A DNA stretch of 64,000 bases, taken from JACCWM01 sp040393065. GTDB lineage: Bacteria > Myxococcota_A > Bradymonadia > Bradymonadales > Bradymonadaceae. The notes under the pieces were generated by a model that had not been told where the DNA came from, searched no databases, and was given only the letters and a program-made list of their open reading frames with translations. The position numbers and the translations under genes are program-made. Of the stretch, positions 1-8,073 are shown piece after piece (the stretch's first letter is position 1; every line of letters starts with the position of its first letter). The stretch covers positions 4,390-68,389 of the forward strand of contig JBEBUW010000010.1 of the NCBI GenBank assembly GCA_040393065.1, given 5' to 3'.

Positions 1-2
1 TC

Positions 3-794
3 GAAGGTTTGTCGGTGGTAGCAAGCCGGGAGCCATCAGTGCAGGCTGAAATCGAGGCGCTGGAGGCGCATTTCGAGATCGCTTTCTTGCGTGAAGATCT
101 CGAGAACCTGATCAGTAGAAGTCTGAGCGGAATGCAGCGGATTCATCAGATTGTGCAGGATTTGCGGTATTTTTCGCATGATGTGGCGCAGGAACCGGGC
201 TGGGTAGATCTGGAGCAATTGGTTTCGGCCGTGCTTCATCTGGTAAGCCACGAGGCACGGTACCGTGCACGTTTGGAACTGGATTTTAGCGGCCTGCCGC
301 AGGTGTTTTCGGATGCTAACAAATTAAGTCAGGTTCTACTCAATTTGTTTGTAAATGCTGCGCACTCCATCGCGCCAGGAAATCCCGAAGAGAATTTCAT
401 CCGCGTCAGTACGCGACGCGATGGCGAAGATGTGATTTTGTCGGTACAGGATTCGGGCGTGGGCATTGCGCCGGACGTTTTGCCAAAGATCTTTGATCCG
501 TTCTTTACAACCAAAGAGCGCGGCAGTGCGACCGGACTCGGGTTATCGATTGTTCAGGATATATTGCGCGGATTGGGCGGCGAGCTGAAGGTTTCCAGTG
601 AGCTGGGCGTGGGCTCGGTTTTTGAGTTTCGCCTGCCGATTCGCGCTGCACAGTTTGCGGTCAAGAAAGAACTTCGCGAAAGTGGCAGTTACAAATCACC
701 GCCACGCTCGCGTCGTACCACTCCGGTGTATCGTTCTACGGGAGGAATCACGTCGAATGAAGAAAAGCCGGATAAACCACAGGAGCCTACGTGA
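3..794 (+). CDS. sensor histidine kinase, C-terminal part (cut by window edge)
   Basis: The frame is open to the left edge, so only the 3' part of the gene is present. Numbered from the in-frame TTG at 9, residues 40-58 (RIHQIVQDLRYFSH) look like the second helix of a dimerisation domain. The phospho-accepting His should therefore lie upstream of the window. An HATPase_c domain follows: N-box NLFVNAAHSI (112-121), G1 DSGVGI (148-153), F-box FDPFFTTK (162-169) and G2 GLGLSI (176-181). The last 50 residues are a basic, polar tail. The protein should autophosphorylate and signal to a response regulator that is not visible here. The stop overlaps the GTG start of the next gene (GTGA), which suggests translational coupling. 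Family assignment is secure; the signal sensed is unknown. Confidence 0.93.
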   Translation, partial: EGLSVVASREPSVQAEIEALEAHFEIAFLREDLENLISRSLSGMQRIHQIVQDLRYFSHDVAQEPGWVDLEQLVSAVLHLVSHEARYRARLELDFSGLPQVFSDANKLSQVLLNLFVNAAHSIAPGNPEENFIRVSTRRDGEDVILSVQDSGVGIAPDVLPKIFDPFFTTKERGSATGLGLSIVQDILRGLGGELKVSSELGVGSVFEFRLPIRAAQFAVKKELRESGSYKSPPRSRRTTPVYRSTGGITSNEEKPDKPQEPT

Positions 795-1540
795 ATGATA
801 CACCGGGACGCGTATTTCTGGGCACTTCGGGCTGGTCGTATGACGATTGGAATGACGTGTTTTATCCATCAGGTACGAATTCCCGAGACCGGCTGACCTA
901 TTATGCCTCACAGTTTTCTACCGTAGAGATCGATTCGACGTTTTATGGAATTCCGTCGATGAAGACCGTGCAGTCCTGGGTGGAGCGCACGCCGGACGAT
1001 TTTATTTTTTCGGCGAAATTCCCGCGTTTGATCACGCATGATGCGCGTCTTGTGCATTGTGAGCATGAAACAATGGCATTTATCGGCGTGATATCCGAGC
1101 TTGGCAATAAGTTAGGGCCGCTGCTTTTGCAGCTTCCGCCAGATTTTACAACGGACTCCTTTGATGATCTGGCGATGTTCTTTGAAGGATTGCCGGACGG
1201 GTATTCCTATGCCGTCGAGGTGCGCCATCCGTCATGGCTCATCGAAGAATACTCTGACCTGCTCAAGCGCTGGAATGTGTCGATGGTCCTGACCTGCTCG
1301 GCGCATTTTGAGCGCTTCTGGCGCACAACTTCACGGATTGCTTACATCCGCTGGCTGGGAAAACGCAATGTTTTACAGCGGTTTGATGAAATTCAGATCG
1401 ATCGCAATGACGAAATCAAATGGTGGGTCCCCAGAATTCAGCACTTTGTAGAAAAGGGCGGGTTGGTTTTTGGATATGTGAACAATAACTACTCGGGGTT
1501 TGCGCCACAGACCGCACGCGAGATTGCAGGTGCCCTCTAA
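791..1540 (+). CDS. DUF72 (YecE-like) family protein
   Basis: This 249-aa protein shows the DUF72 pattern: an N-terminal beta strand with GTSGWSYDDW and then FYP, the VEIDSTFYGIP segment at about residues 45-55, and FSAKFPRLITHD at about 75-86. DUF72 proteins adopt a TIM-barrel-like fold and their biochemical role is unsettled. The GTG start overlaps the stop of the histidine kinase gene by four bases, so the two are probably cotranslated. Length is normal for the family and nothing is missing. I can name the family confidently but not the reaction. Confidence 0.9.
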   Translation: MNDTPGRVFLGTSGWSYDDWNDVFYPSGTNSRDRLTYYASQFSTVEIDSTFYGIPSMKTVQSWVERTPDDFIFSAKFPRLITHDARLVHCEHETMAFIGVISELGNKLGPLLLQLPPDFTTDSFDDLAMFFEGLPDGYSYAVEVRHPSWLIEEYSDLLKRWNVSMVLTCSAHFERFWRTTSRIAYIRWLGKRNVLQRFDEIQIDRNDEIKWWVPRIQHFVEKGGLVFGYVNNNYSGFAPQTAREIAGAL

Positions 1541-1542
1541 GA

Positions 1543-1572
1543 TTGACATCCAGGCGTTGCTTGAGGCATAAA
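1543..1572 (+). promoter_or_regulatory. candidate sigma70-type promoter
   Basis: A perfect -35 TTGACA (1543-1548) is followed after 18 bases by CATAAA (1567-1572), four of six matches to TATAAT. It lies just after the DUF72 stop and would give a leader of about 40 nt for the gene starting at 1619. Based on sequence match only. Confidence 0.4.
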
Positions 1573-1618
1573 GCCCGCGCGTAGTCACGCTTTGACGGTA
1601 AATTAAGGATGGTCAATC

Positions 1619-2233
1619 ATGTCCAATGTAAATTTCAACGAGCTGCAGATTTGTCTCAACGATTGCCTTGCTTACTGCAAGAAGCACCCGGAGCGTGAGC
1701 ATGTCCGCGAACTGGGAGCACGCCTGGTGCGTGCCGAGCAGGAGTTCAATCAGGGCATCGCGAGCAGTGATCGTAAGTTTGTGCAGTGGCGAAATGAAGC
1801 CACAGATGAAAAGCTTCAATGGAAACATCTTGCCAACCACCTGGCCAGCTTGCAGCGAAAGCTGGGAAGCATCAATGCAGTCGGCTATCCAGAACGTCGT
1901 GTGATGTACTGGGATACGGAGCTGCTGGAAAACGCTGTGCAGGAAATGGTTGCGTATCTGCGGGCGCGGGTCGATGTGATTCCGTTTGCTCAGGATGAAG
2001 TTGGCAACCTGGAGCGCCGGCTGGAGAATTGCCGCAACGAAGATGTTGATAGCGATCGCGCACTTCGTGCCTATACTCGCCAGGTCTCTGAGCGCGCTGA
2101 TGGAATGCGGATGGCCATTGACAATATCGGTGCGTTTCGTCGCGCGATGCGTCGTGAGCTGGGCATCAATCATCCTGATTACCAGAGCATTCGCTGGCCC
2201 TTTGATGTCGCCACGGACGAGCGCATTCTGTAA
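1619..2233 (+). CDS. conserved-looking helical protein of unknown function
   Basis: I do not recognise this 204-aa protein. It has no signal peptide or membrane segment. It is rich in charged and helix-forming residues (long stretches of E, R, Q, L and A), so it is probably an all-helical, partly coiled-coil cytosolic protein. Two cysteines (C12, C19) sit near the N-terminus and a third is near residue 140. ATG at 1619 is preceded by AAGGATGG. A long antisense frame (1613-2173) is a codon-bias shadow. It is flanked by the DUF72 and SDR genes on the same strand and has its own candidate promoter at 1543-1572. Confidence 0.7.
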   Translation: MSNVNFNELQICLNDCLAYCKKHPEREHVRELGARLVRAEQEFNQGIASSDRKFVQWRNEATDEKLQWKHLANHLASLQRKLGSINAVGYPERRVMYWDTELLENAVQEMVAYLRARVDVIPFAQDEVGNLERRLENCRNEDVDSDRALRAYTRQVSERADGMRMAIDNIGAFRRAMRRELGINHPDYQSIRWPFDVATDERIL

Positions 2234-2332
2234 TTGTTTTTTGCAACACTTGTTGACAATCCTGTCACCGCGCCATCATTTCTTGGCCCTGAATCGGGCC
2301 TTTCTCAAATCCGGAGCCGCAGGGGTATAAGC

Positions 2333-3049
2333 ATGCGTAATTGGAAAGATGCAGTCGTTCTTATTACTGGCGGCGGCCACGGGATTGGTCGCGCAACCGC
2401 TCTGCAGATGGCTGCGCGTGGTGCCCTGGTGTTTATTTGCGGGCGCACGCTCAGTGCCCTTCAGGAAACAGCAAGGTTGGCCGGGGATGGGGCCACGATT
2501 CTTGCTCATTCGGCAGATATTACGCAGGAAAAAGACGTTCAGTCTCTGATGGATGCGATAGAGGCCCGGGCAGGACGACTGGATGTGCTAATCAACAACG
2601 CAGGGGTCTTAGGGCCGCGCACAGATATTGAGCACGTTGCCCTGAAGGACTGGAAACAGACGCTGGATGTCAACATTACGGGCACGTTTCTGGTCAGTCG
2701 TGAAGCAACTTCGCTGCTTCGCAATGGCCAGAAGCCATTGATCGTGAATCTTTCCTCCAGTGTAGGGCGCCAGGGCCGCGGAGGCTGGGGACCCTATGCC
2801 GTTTCAAAACACGGCGTGGAAGGTCTCACCGATGTGATGGCAGATGAACTGGCCGTAGATAAAATTGCCGTGGTTTCGCTGAATCCGGGCGGGACAGCAA
2901 CGCGGATGCGCGCAGCTGCGTATCCCGAGGAAGATCCGGCAACGCTTCCTGTGGCCGATGACGTGGCTTCGACGATTCTGCGGCTGGCTGACGAAGTCAC
3001 GCTGGAGCAAAGCGGCAATCGCTTCGATAGCCGTGCCATGCTTTCTTGA
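2333..3049 (+). CDS. short-chain dehydrogenase/reductase (SDR)
   Basis: This 238-aa protein is a classical SDR. It has the Rossmann dinucleotide motif TGGGHGIG near residues 12-19, NNAG near residue 88, and the catalytic Ser in NLSSSVG followed by YAVSK (Tyr/Lys). C-terminal PGGTATRM is the segment after the substrate loop. It should be a soluble NAD(P)-dependent oxidoreductase; the substrate cannot be read from the sequence. The open frame extends upstream to 2234. I start at ATG 2333 because AGGGG precedes it and the Rossmann strand normally begins within about 10 residues of the start. A TTGACA (2253-2258) upstream lacks a convincing -10. Confidence 0.9.
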   Translation: MRNWKDAVVLITGGGHGIGRATALQMAARGALVFICGRTLSALQETARLAGDGATILAHSADITQEKDVQSLMDAIEARAGRLDVLINNAGVLGPRTDIEHVALKDWKQTLDVNITGTFLVSREATSLLRNGQKPLIVNLSSSVGRQGRGGWGPYAVSKHGVEGLTDVMADELAVDKIAVVSLNPGGTATRMRAAAYPEEDPATLPVADDVASTILRLADEVTLEQSGNRFDSRAMLS

Positions 3050-3144
3050 AAGCAAGAAATAATGAAAACCAGCAGAAGTGGGAGAGGTGGGCCGCATAGG
3101 TGCCGTAAAAGCTCTGTATATTTCAATCCGTTAGGGCTTACAAG

Positions 3145-3173
3145 TTGACTTGATTCAACGAAATCGGTATTTT
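3145..3173 (+). promoter_or_regulatory. promoter for the Flp-type pilin gene
   Basis: TTGACT (3145-3150), a 17-base spacer and TATTTT (3168-3173) form a good sigma70-like promoter. Transcription would start near 3180, about 65 nt before the TTG start at 3246. This argues against the longer reading frame that begins at 3150. Confidence 0.5.
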
Positions 3174-3245
3174 TTGCCGTGCAGATTTGATAAGGGAATT
3201 TCCCGTTCGCCTGGTAAGTGTGGTTGTGTATTTTGGAGACGAAAA

Positions 3246-3458
3246 TTGAATATTTTTGATAAGACATTTATCAATCCACTTCATGACCGCCTTCGGGCAT
3301 TTCACCGGGATGATTCTGGCGCTACGGCTGCGGAATACATCATCTTATTGATCTTAATTGCGTGCTTTATCATCGCGATTGTAAAAGTGTTCGGAAAGAC
3401 CATTTACGACAAGTACTGGGCTGCCGATGAATATGTGACCAAAGAAGTAACGATGTAA
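3246..3458 (+). CDS. Flp/Fap-type IVb pilin-like protein
   Basis: A 70-aa protein with a short polar N-terminus, then DDSGATAAEYIILLILIACF, the typical processing region and hydrophobic helix of Flp pilins. The Gly-Ala-Thr-Ala-Ala-Glu-Tyr stretch matches the GxxxxEY prepilin signature recognised by TadV-type peptidases. I place the start at TTG 3246, six bases after GGAGA (3235-3239), rather than in the longer frame. No Tad secretion genes are in the window, so this is an orphan pilin or a pilin-like surface protein. A secreted lipoprotein gene follows 62 bases downstream. Confidence 0.8.
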   Translation: MNIFDKTFINPLHDRLRAFHRDDSGATAAEYIILLILIACFIIAIVKVFGKTIYDKYWAADEYVTKEVTM

Positions 3459-3520
3459 CGCCTTAATGACTTGTAATCGCATGGATGAATGTTTTTAACA
3501 GATTGCTCAGGAGCTTGAAT

Positions 3521-5386
3521 ATGAAGCAGCAGACTAGCCGGTATTTTCAAAAACTATCTGTACTCGGATTGCTATTATCCGGGGCACTGATCGCAACAGG
3601 CTGTGGCGAGGAGGAAGGTACACCGGGCTTGGATACTGCGCAGGCTCGGACGTATGCTCTTGAGGACACGGAGTACACACGCAACATTCAGGTCTATAGC
3701 AATGTAAAACGCCTGGACGACCGTGCAGCAGCCCTGGTTTCGATTGAGCCGGATCGTCTGTATTTTCCAGCTTCCGCGTCGCATTTGATTGCCGAGTATG
3801 AAGCGGGCGATATCATGGCGACAGCCACCGGTCAGGGGCTGCTTCGTCGCGTCGAACGTATTGAGCGTCAGGGCGACACGCTGGTGGTCATTACCAGTCC
3901 GGCCAGTCTGGGAGATGTTTTCGCCAGCGGCGAAATTTATTTTGCAGCACATGCCGAACCGGACCTCGAAGTTCCTGAAAACTTCCGCTATGAGCCGATG
4001 CTGCACGATGTCAATGGCCTGAACGCGCGTTCGCAGGCTCTTTCGCTGGAAAAGAGCTGGGATGGTTCGCTGTTCTCGTGGAACAAAGACTTTGCAAGCG
4101 ACATCAACGCAAAGATCGCAAACAATTATCTGATCGTTGAGCAGGCCAGTGTAAACTTTGACGTCGGCGCCGAGTTCTACGTTGACGCTTCGGTCTCGCT
4201 GGCTTCTCCTTTTGATAACCCGCTGAAAACTCTGCGTGTGGGTGCAAACGGCTCGGCCAACGCAACACTACGTGTTCGGTTGCAGTCTGAAGACGCGTTT
4301 GATTTTTCCAAGACATATGCTCTGGTTTCCACCGATCCTGGTGACTCGCCGATGCTTCAGATTCCTACCAAGACCTTCCCGATTGCCGGTCTTGTGAATC
4401 TGGATTTTGGCGCCAAGGCTACGCTGAAACTTGAAGCAACCCTGCAAGGCGAGCTCACGGCTACCAGCGAAGTCCAACTGAATGGAAATCTTGGCGGTGG
4501 CGTCGAGTACAAGAACAAAAACTGGGGCGTTTATACCAAAGCTGCCTTCTCGCCGAGCGGCTCTGGCCCGGCATTTGATGGTGATAAGGAGTTTGATGCC
4601 CAGGCACAACTCTATACAGAATTGACCGTTAAAATCGCAGATACGCTGAATGGCTCGCTGACTGTGCAGCCGACGATCGTCACGGTTGACCTGAGCCAGA
4701 AAATCTATCAGAGCGGCGATAAAAAAGGACAGTGCCCGTATCACTTCAATATCAATACGATCGGCAAAGCTTCCGGCGCGATCAGCGACGCAAATCTTTT
4801 GGGCTTCAAGATTCCTCTGATGAAGTCCCCGAAAAACTGGACGTTGTATGATCGTGACTTCCTGACCAGAAATGGACAGCTTCAGCTTCCTGGTATTTGT
4901 GACCCGAACTATGTCGTTCCGTCCTTTGGTGATGGCGGTCTGTACCCCGGCATGGTCTGCGAAGAGAGCAATCAGTGTGATGGCGGTGCAGTTTGCCAGC
5001 GCAATACCTGTGTAACAGAAGGCCCGATTCGATTCACGGCTGCATGGTTTGAGGATACCGACCTTGACCTTTCGGTAACAACTCCGGATGGAACTGTCGT
5101 TGATGCCTATGACTTTGCCAGCCCGGCCAAAGGCGGTCTGAAATATGACTTCCCCAACTGCACCGGAAAATGTGTTGGAAAGGGCTCATTTGTCGAGAGC
5201 ATCTACTCGATCGAAGCTCCGCAACCGGGTACCTACACCATCACGTTGACGCACTTCAAAGATCGCACCGGTGGAAAGAGTGGGCAGGTTGCATTGCTTA
5301 TCGATGACAATGGCAAGCTGACGAACGAAGGCGGTCAGATCCCGGCCGAAGGTGAATCGATTAGCTTCGAGTACGTTGTTAAGTAA
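3521..5386 (+). CDS. secreted lipoprotein with Cys-rich motif and C-terminal beta-sandwich domain
   Basis: The 621-aa product has a lipoprotein signal peptide ending in ALIATGC (lipid Cys at residue 28). The start is ATG 3521 after CAGGAG; a longer frame opens at 3485. The central part (about residues 180-440) is rich in short beta strands with many Leu/Thr/Lys alternations and no recognised domain. Next comes a compact Cys-rich motif (CEESNQCDGGAVCQRNTC) resembling those repeated in other lipoproteins of this lineage. The last 120 residues (starting near IRFTAAWFEDTDLDLSVTTP) resemble beta-sandwich domains of the YfaP/DUF2135 kind. It is probably anchored in the outer membrane. Function unknown. 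Confidence 0.82.
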   Translation: MKQQTSRYFQKLSVLGLLLSGALIATGCGEEEGTPGLDTAQARTYALEDTEYTRNIQVYSNVKRLDDRAAALVSIEPDRLYFPASASHLIAEYEAGDIMATATGQGLLRRVERIERQGDTLVVITSPASLGDVFASGEIYFAAHAEPDLEVPENFRYEPMLHDVNGLNARSQALSLEKSWDGSLFSWNKDFASDINAKIANNYLIVEQASVNFDVGAEFYVDASVSLASPFDNPLKTLRVGANGSANATLRVRLQSEDAFDFSKTYALVSTDPGDSPMLQIPTKTFPIAGLVNLDFGAKATLKLEATLQGELTATSEVQLNGNLGGGVEYKNKNWGVYTKAAFSPSGSGPAFDGDKEFDAQAQLYTELTVKIADTLNGSLTVQPTIVTVDLSQKIYQSGDKKGQCPYHFNINTIGKASGAISDANLLGFKIPLMKSPKNWTLYDRDFLTRNGQLQLPGICDPNYVVPSFGDGGLYPGMVCEESNQCDGGAVCQRNTCVTEGPIRFTAAWFEDTDLDLSVTTPDGTVVDAYDFASPAKGGLKYDFPNCTGKCVGKGSFVESIYSIEAPQPGTYTITLTHFKDRTGGKSGQVALLIDDNGKLTNEGGQIPAEGESISFEYVVK

Positions 5387-5452
5387 GGCGTAATGCGCCA
5401 GCGATTATGCACCATGTATTGCTGGCGACATTTATAGGTATAGGGATAAGAA

Positions 5453-5491
5453 CAGGGGTGCAGGTATCTGCTTGCACCCCTGTTTTCTTTT
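5453..5491 (+). terminator. intrinsic terminator
   Basis: A perfect 10-bp stem, CAGGGGTGCA (5453-5462) with TGCACCCCTG (5473-5482), is followed by TTTTCTTTT. It sits 67 bases after the stop of the 3521 gene and before the start of the next lipoprotein gene, so the two are probably separate transcripts. Confidence 0.85.
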
Positions 5492-5521
5492 GAAAAACTC
5501 TCCTCAGTTTTCGGTAAAATC

Positions 5522-6670
5522 ATGCATTCTCCTCGAATTAGCTTTTGTAAGCGATTGTCCCTTCTTACTTTGTTTTTGGTAGCGCTGAGCTTGTCGGCGT
5601 GTGGAAACAATAATTCTACGTTTCAATCCAAGCGTGATACCGGTTCCAATGTCGAAGACGAGGATACAGGTGTCGTTGGAGATGATACGGGCAACAATTC
5701 CGATACGGGCAACAATGGCTCGGGAGACAATGATACCGGCAATAATGGCGAAACGGATACAGGTGAAAACCCCGACGATCCTTGCCTTGAGACAACGGCG
5801 GAGCAGGCTGCTGATTTTGCAACCAACTATGCCCGCGCGCTGTGCCAGAAAATGTGGTCTTGCGAAGGTAACGCTACCATTGCGATGTTTGCCTCATTGG
5901 GTGGCTGGACCGATGAAGAGTCATGCGTGAATTCGGTACTGGCAGCGAATATGACGGCTGCCCAGGCCAGAGCCGCAGTAAACAATGGTTCGATGAAACT
6001 CAATTCGTGTGCTGCAACAGCCTGCCTCGAGGAAATTGAGGAGCTCAATTGCTACGATGCAGAAACGCCGATGCGAGAAAATTACGTTCCGTTCATCGAC
6101 AGCTGCTATCAAGCACTGGCTGGAAATCTCAGTACCGGACAGCCATGCACGATCAATGGACAGTGCGGAACCGGTGAGTTTTGTCAGCCGGATGATGAGC
6201 AGGATGTTTGCGGCGGAACCTGCGCGGATGTCGGATTGTATGGGTCGGGGCAATGCGGTGACATCATTTGTCGCGGTGATCAGTATTGTGTACCGGACAA
6301 CGATGTTTGCGTAAGTCGTCATGCGGACGGTGAGTCTTGCGAAGAGGACTACCATTGTAAGTACAATTCGGAATGCGTTGATGGGCAGTGCGCGTCGATT
6401 GTTTCTGGTCTGGGTGAAGGCTCGACCTGTGATCTGAGCACGGCGCTGTGTGAGTTCGGTCTGATTTGCGTGGGAGGAACCTGTCAGAAACCAGCTTCTA
6501 CAGGCGAAACCTGCGCATTCTTTGGATGCAGTCCCGACCTTTATTGCAATTCCGAGGGTAAATGTGTGGCAAAAGGCGGCGCCGATGCTTCATGCACGGA
6601 TGGCAGCCAGTGCCTGTCCACGCATTGTGTAGCTGGAAAATGCACGGATCTCGATGCGCTTTGTCCGTGA
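5522..6670 (+). CDS. Cys-rich secreted lipoprotein with Asp-Thr-Gly-Asn linker
   Basis: A 382-aa lipoprotein: signal peptide ending in SLSAC (Cys 27), then a low-complexity linker of about 60 residues with repeated DTGNN/DTG units. The globular part follows. About residues 85-200 carry eight or so cysteines. The C-terminal 180 residues contain repeated C-x(5-7)-C-x(4-6)-C clusters (for example CTINGQCGTGEFC and CEEDYHCKYNSEC), which suggests disulfide-bonded knots stable outside the cell. The linker is compositionally like that of the Gly-rich lipoprotein at 21942. No enzymatic motif is visible. Likely an outer-membrane-anchored surface protein. Shine-Dalgarno is weak, but ATG 5522 gives a clean signal peptide. 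Confidence 0.8.
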   Translation: MHSPRISFCKRLSLLTLFLVALSLSACGNNNSTFQSKRDTGSNVEDEDTGVVGDDTGNNSDTGNNGSGDNDTGNNGETDTGENPDDPCLETTAEQAADFATNYARALCQKMWSCEGNATIAMFASLGGWTDEESCVNSVLAANMTAAQARAAVNNGSMKLNSCAATACLEEIEELNCYDAETPMRENYVPFIDSCYQALAGNLSTGQPCTINGQCGTGEFCQPDDEQDVCGGTCADVGLYGSGQCGDIICRGDQYCVPDNDVCVSRHADGESCEEDYHCKYNSECVDGQCASIVSGLGEGSTCDLSTALCEFGLICVGGTCQKPASTGETCAFFGCSPDLYCNSEGKCVAKGGADASCTDGSQCLSTHCVAGKCTDLDALCP

Positions 6671-6703
6671 TAGCAATCACGCATCTAAAGTAGTCTGAGT
6701 AAG

Positions 6704-6743
6704 AAAAATCCCCCGGCAGATGAATTTGCCGGGGGATTTTTTT
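6704..6743. terminator. bidirectional intrinsic terminator
   Basis: The stem ATCCCCCGGCA (6708-6718) with TGCCGGGGGAT (6727-6737) is flanked by an A-run on the left and a T-run on the right. It lies between convergent genes ending at 6670 (+) and 6770 (-) and can terminate both. Confidence 0.92.
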
Positions 6744-6769
6744 GACTCAACGTTGCGAAGCTTAAAAAA

Positions 6770-7930
6770 TCAACTCACATTGCAGAAGACCTGATAATCG
6801 ATAAATCCCGTAAATTCAGCGTTTTCGCCGCATACGGCACATTCGGGATCACGACTCAGCTTTAGTTCACGGAATTCAGCGCTGAGTGCATCATAGGTGA
6901 TGAGTCGGCCGGCGATGGACTGGCCGGCGCCCAGAATCAGCTTGATAACTTCTGTGGCCTGAAGCAGGCCGATGACGCCGGGAACCACGCCGAGAACGCC
7001 GGCTTCCTGGCAACTGGGAGCAAGCTCCGGTGGCGGCGGCTCGGGATACAGGCAACGGTAGCAGGGACCCTGGTTGGGAACAAATGAGGTCGCCTGGCCT
7101 TCAAAGCGGTACACCGAACCGTGAACATTGGGGATCCCCAGGTGAACGCATGCGTCATTGACGAGATAGCGTGTAGCGAAGTTATCACCGCCATCCACGA
7201 CGATGTCCCAGTCTTTGAAGATGTCTAATACGTTATCGCTGTTGAGCCAGGTTTCGTAGGTAACGATTTCGACCTCGGGATTGAGTGCTTCAAGAGTGGC
7301 CCTGGCGGACTCAACTTTTGAGGTGCCAACGCGCGCATCCGTATGAAGAATCTGACGTTGGAGGTTGGAGCGATCGATGACGTCGCTGTCAATTAGGCCG
7401 ATTTTTCCTACGCCGGCTGCGGTCAAATACAGAGCTGTAGGGCTACCCAGCGCACCGGCGCCGAGCAAAAGTACCCGTGCGTCCAGAAGCTTACGTTGGC
7501 CGGCTTCGCCAACTTCGGGAATGATCAATTGACGGCTAAATCGTGATAACTGCTCCGGCGTGAGTGATTTTGCGATGTGGATTTTGTGACCGGCACGTTT
7601 CCAGGCTGTAAATCCTCCGCGCATCGATTTGACGTTGGTGTAACCGAGTTCTTTAAGTGACCGTGCAGCGAGGGCTGAACGCGTGCCGCCGGCGCAATAA
7701 AGCACAATGGGCGCCGAACGATCACTCACAACATTCTCGATTCTTAGATCGAGCATTCCACGAGAAATAAACTGAGCGCCTTCTATATGGCCATCGACAA
7801 ACTCATCACGCTCGCGCACGTCAATCAATGTGACCGGCTCACCAGATTGAAGAAGGGCATGAACGGAATCCACGTCTGTTTCCTCAATTTCACTTTTGAC
7901 TCGCTCGATCAATTCATTGAAATTTGCCAT
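6770..7930 (-). CDS. moeB: MoeB/ThiF-type adenylyltransferase with N-terminal rhodanese domain
   Basis: A 386-aa E1-like enzyme. Residues about 20-115 form a rhodanese domain with the loop Cys at 79 (LYCAGGTRS). Residues about 125-380 form a ThiF/MoeB domain: nucleotide-binding GAGALGS (157-163), R-x-NLQRQ (about 187-193), the conserved SCQEAGVLG (C307) and two CxxC zinc pairs (C290/C293, C364/C367). The family adenylates the C-terminal Gly of a ubiquitin-like sulfur carrier (MoaD/ThiS), and the rhodanese domain can supply sulfur. Eukaryotic Uba4/MOCS3 has the rhodanese at the C-terminus; here it is N-terminal. AAGGAG precedes the ATG. Whether it serves molybdopterin, thiamine or cysteine synthesis cannot be decided, because no carrier gene is adjacent. 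Confidence 0.92.
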   Translation of the reverse strand: MANFNELIERVKSEIEETDVDSVHALLQSGEPVTLIDVRERDEFVDGHIEGAQFISRGMLDLRIENVVSDRSAPIVLYCAGGTRSALAARSLKELGYTNVKSMRGGFTAWKRAGHKIHIAKSLTPEQLSRFSRQLIIPEVGEAGQRKLLDARVLLLGAGALGSPTALYLTAAGVGKIGLIDSDVIDRSNLQRQILHTDARVGTSKVESARATLEALNPEVEIVTYETWLNSDNVLDIFKDWDIVVDGGDNFATRYLVNDACVHLGIPNVHGSVYRFEGQATSFVPNQGPCYRCLYPEPPPPELAPSCQEAGVLGVVPGVIGLLQATEVIKLILGAGQSIAGRLITYDALSAEFRELKLSRDPECAVCGENAEFTGFIDYQVFCNVS

Positions 7931-7954
7931 TACAAATCTCCTTATCTTATCAAC

Positions 7955-7985
7955 TCTTACGCAATACTTTCTAAGCAGTAAGAGA
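7955..7985 (-). other. hairpin in the moeB leader
   Basis: CTCTTAC (7955-7961) and GTAAGAG (7979-7985) can pair, with two further inner G-C pairs, just upstream of the moeB ribosome binding site. There is no T-run for either strand. It may be a leader hairpin or chance; nothing else is seen between moeB and the HEAT gene. Confidence 0.3.
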
Positions 7986-8073
7986 ATCTGGACTCGCCTG
8001 TCGCGAACAGAACATTCAGTGGATCTGGTTTATTCAGAGCAGCAGAATAGGTAGGGCCTGGCCGCCACTGCCT

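Noticed and set aside
1613..2173. 186-aa minus-strand frame opposite the gene at 1619
   Set aside because: Composition and lack of a ribosome site point to codon-bias antisense; the plus-strand gene has promoter and Shine-Dalgarno.
2253..2279. TTGACA before the SDR gene as a promoter
   Set aside because: No -10 at acceptable spacing; only CATCAT or TCATTT, which are poor.
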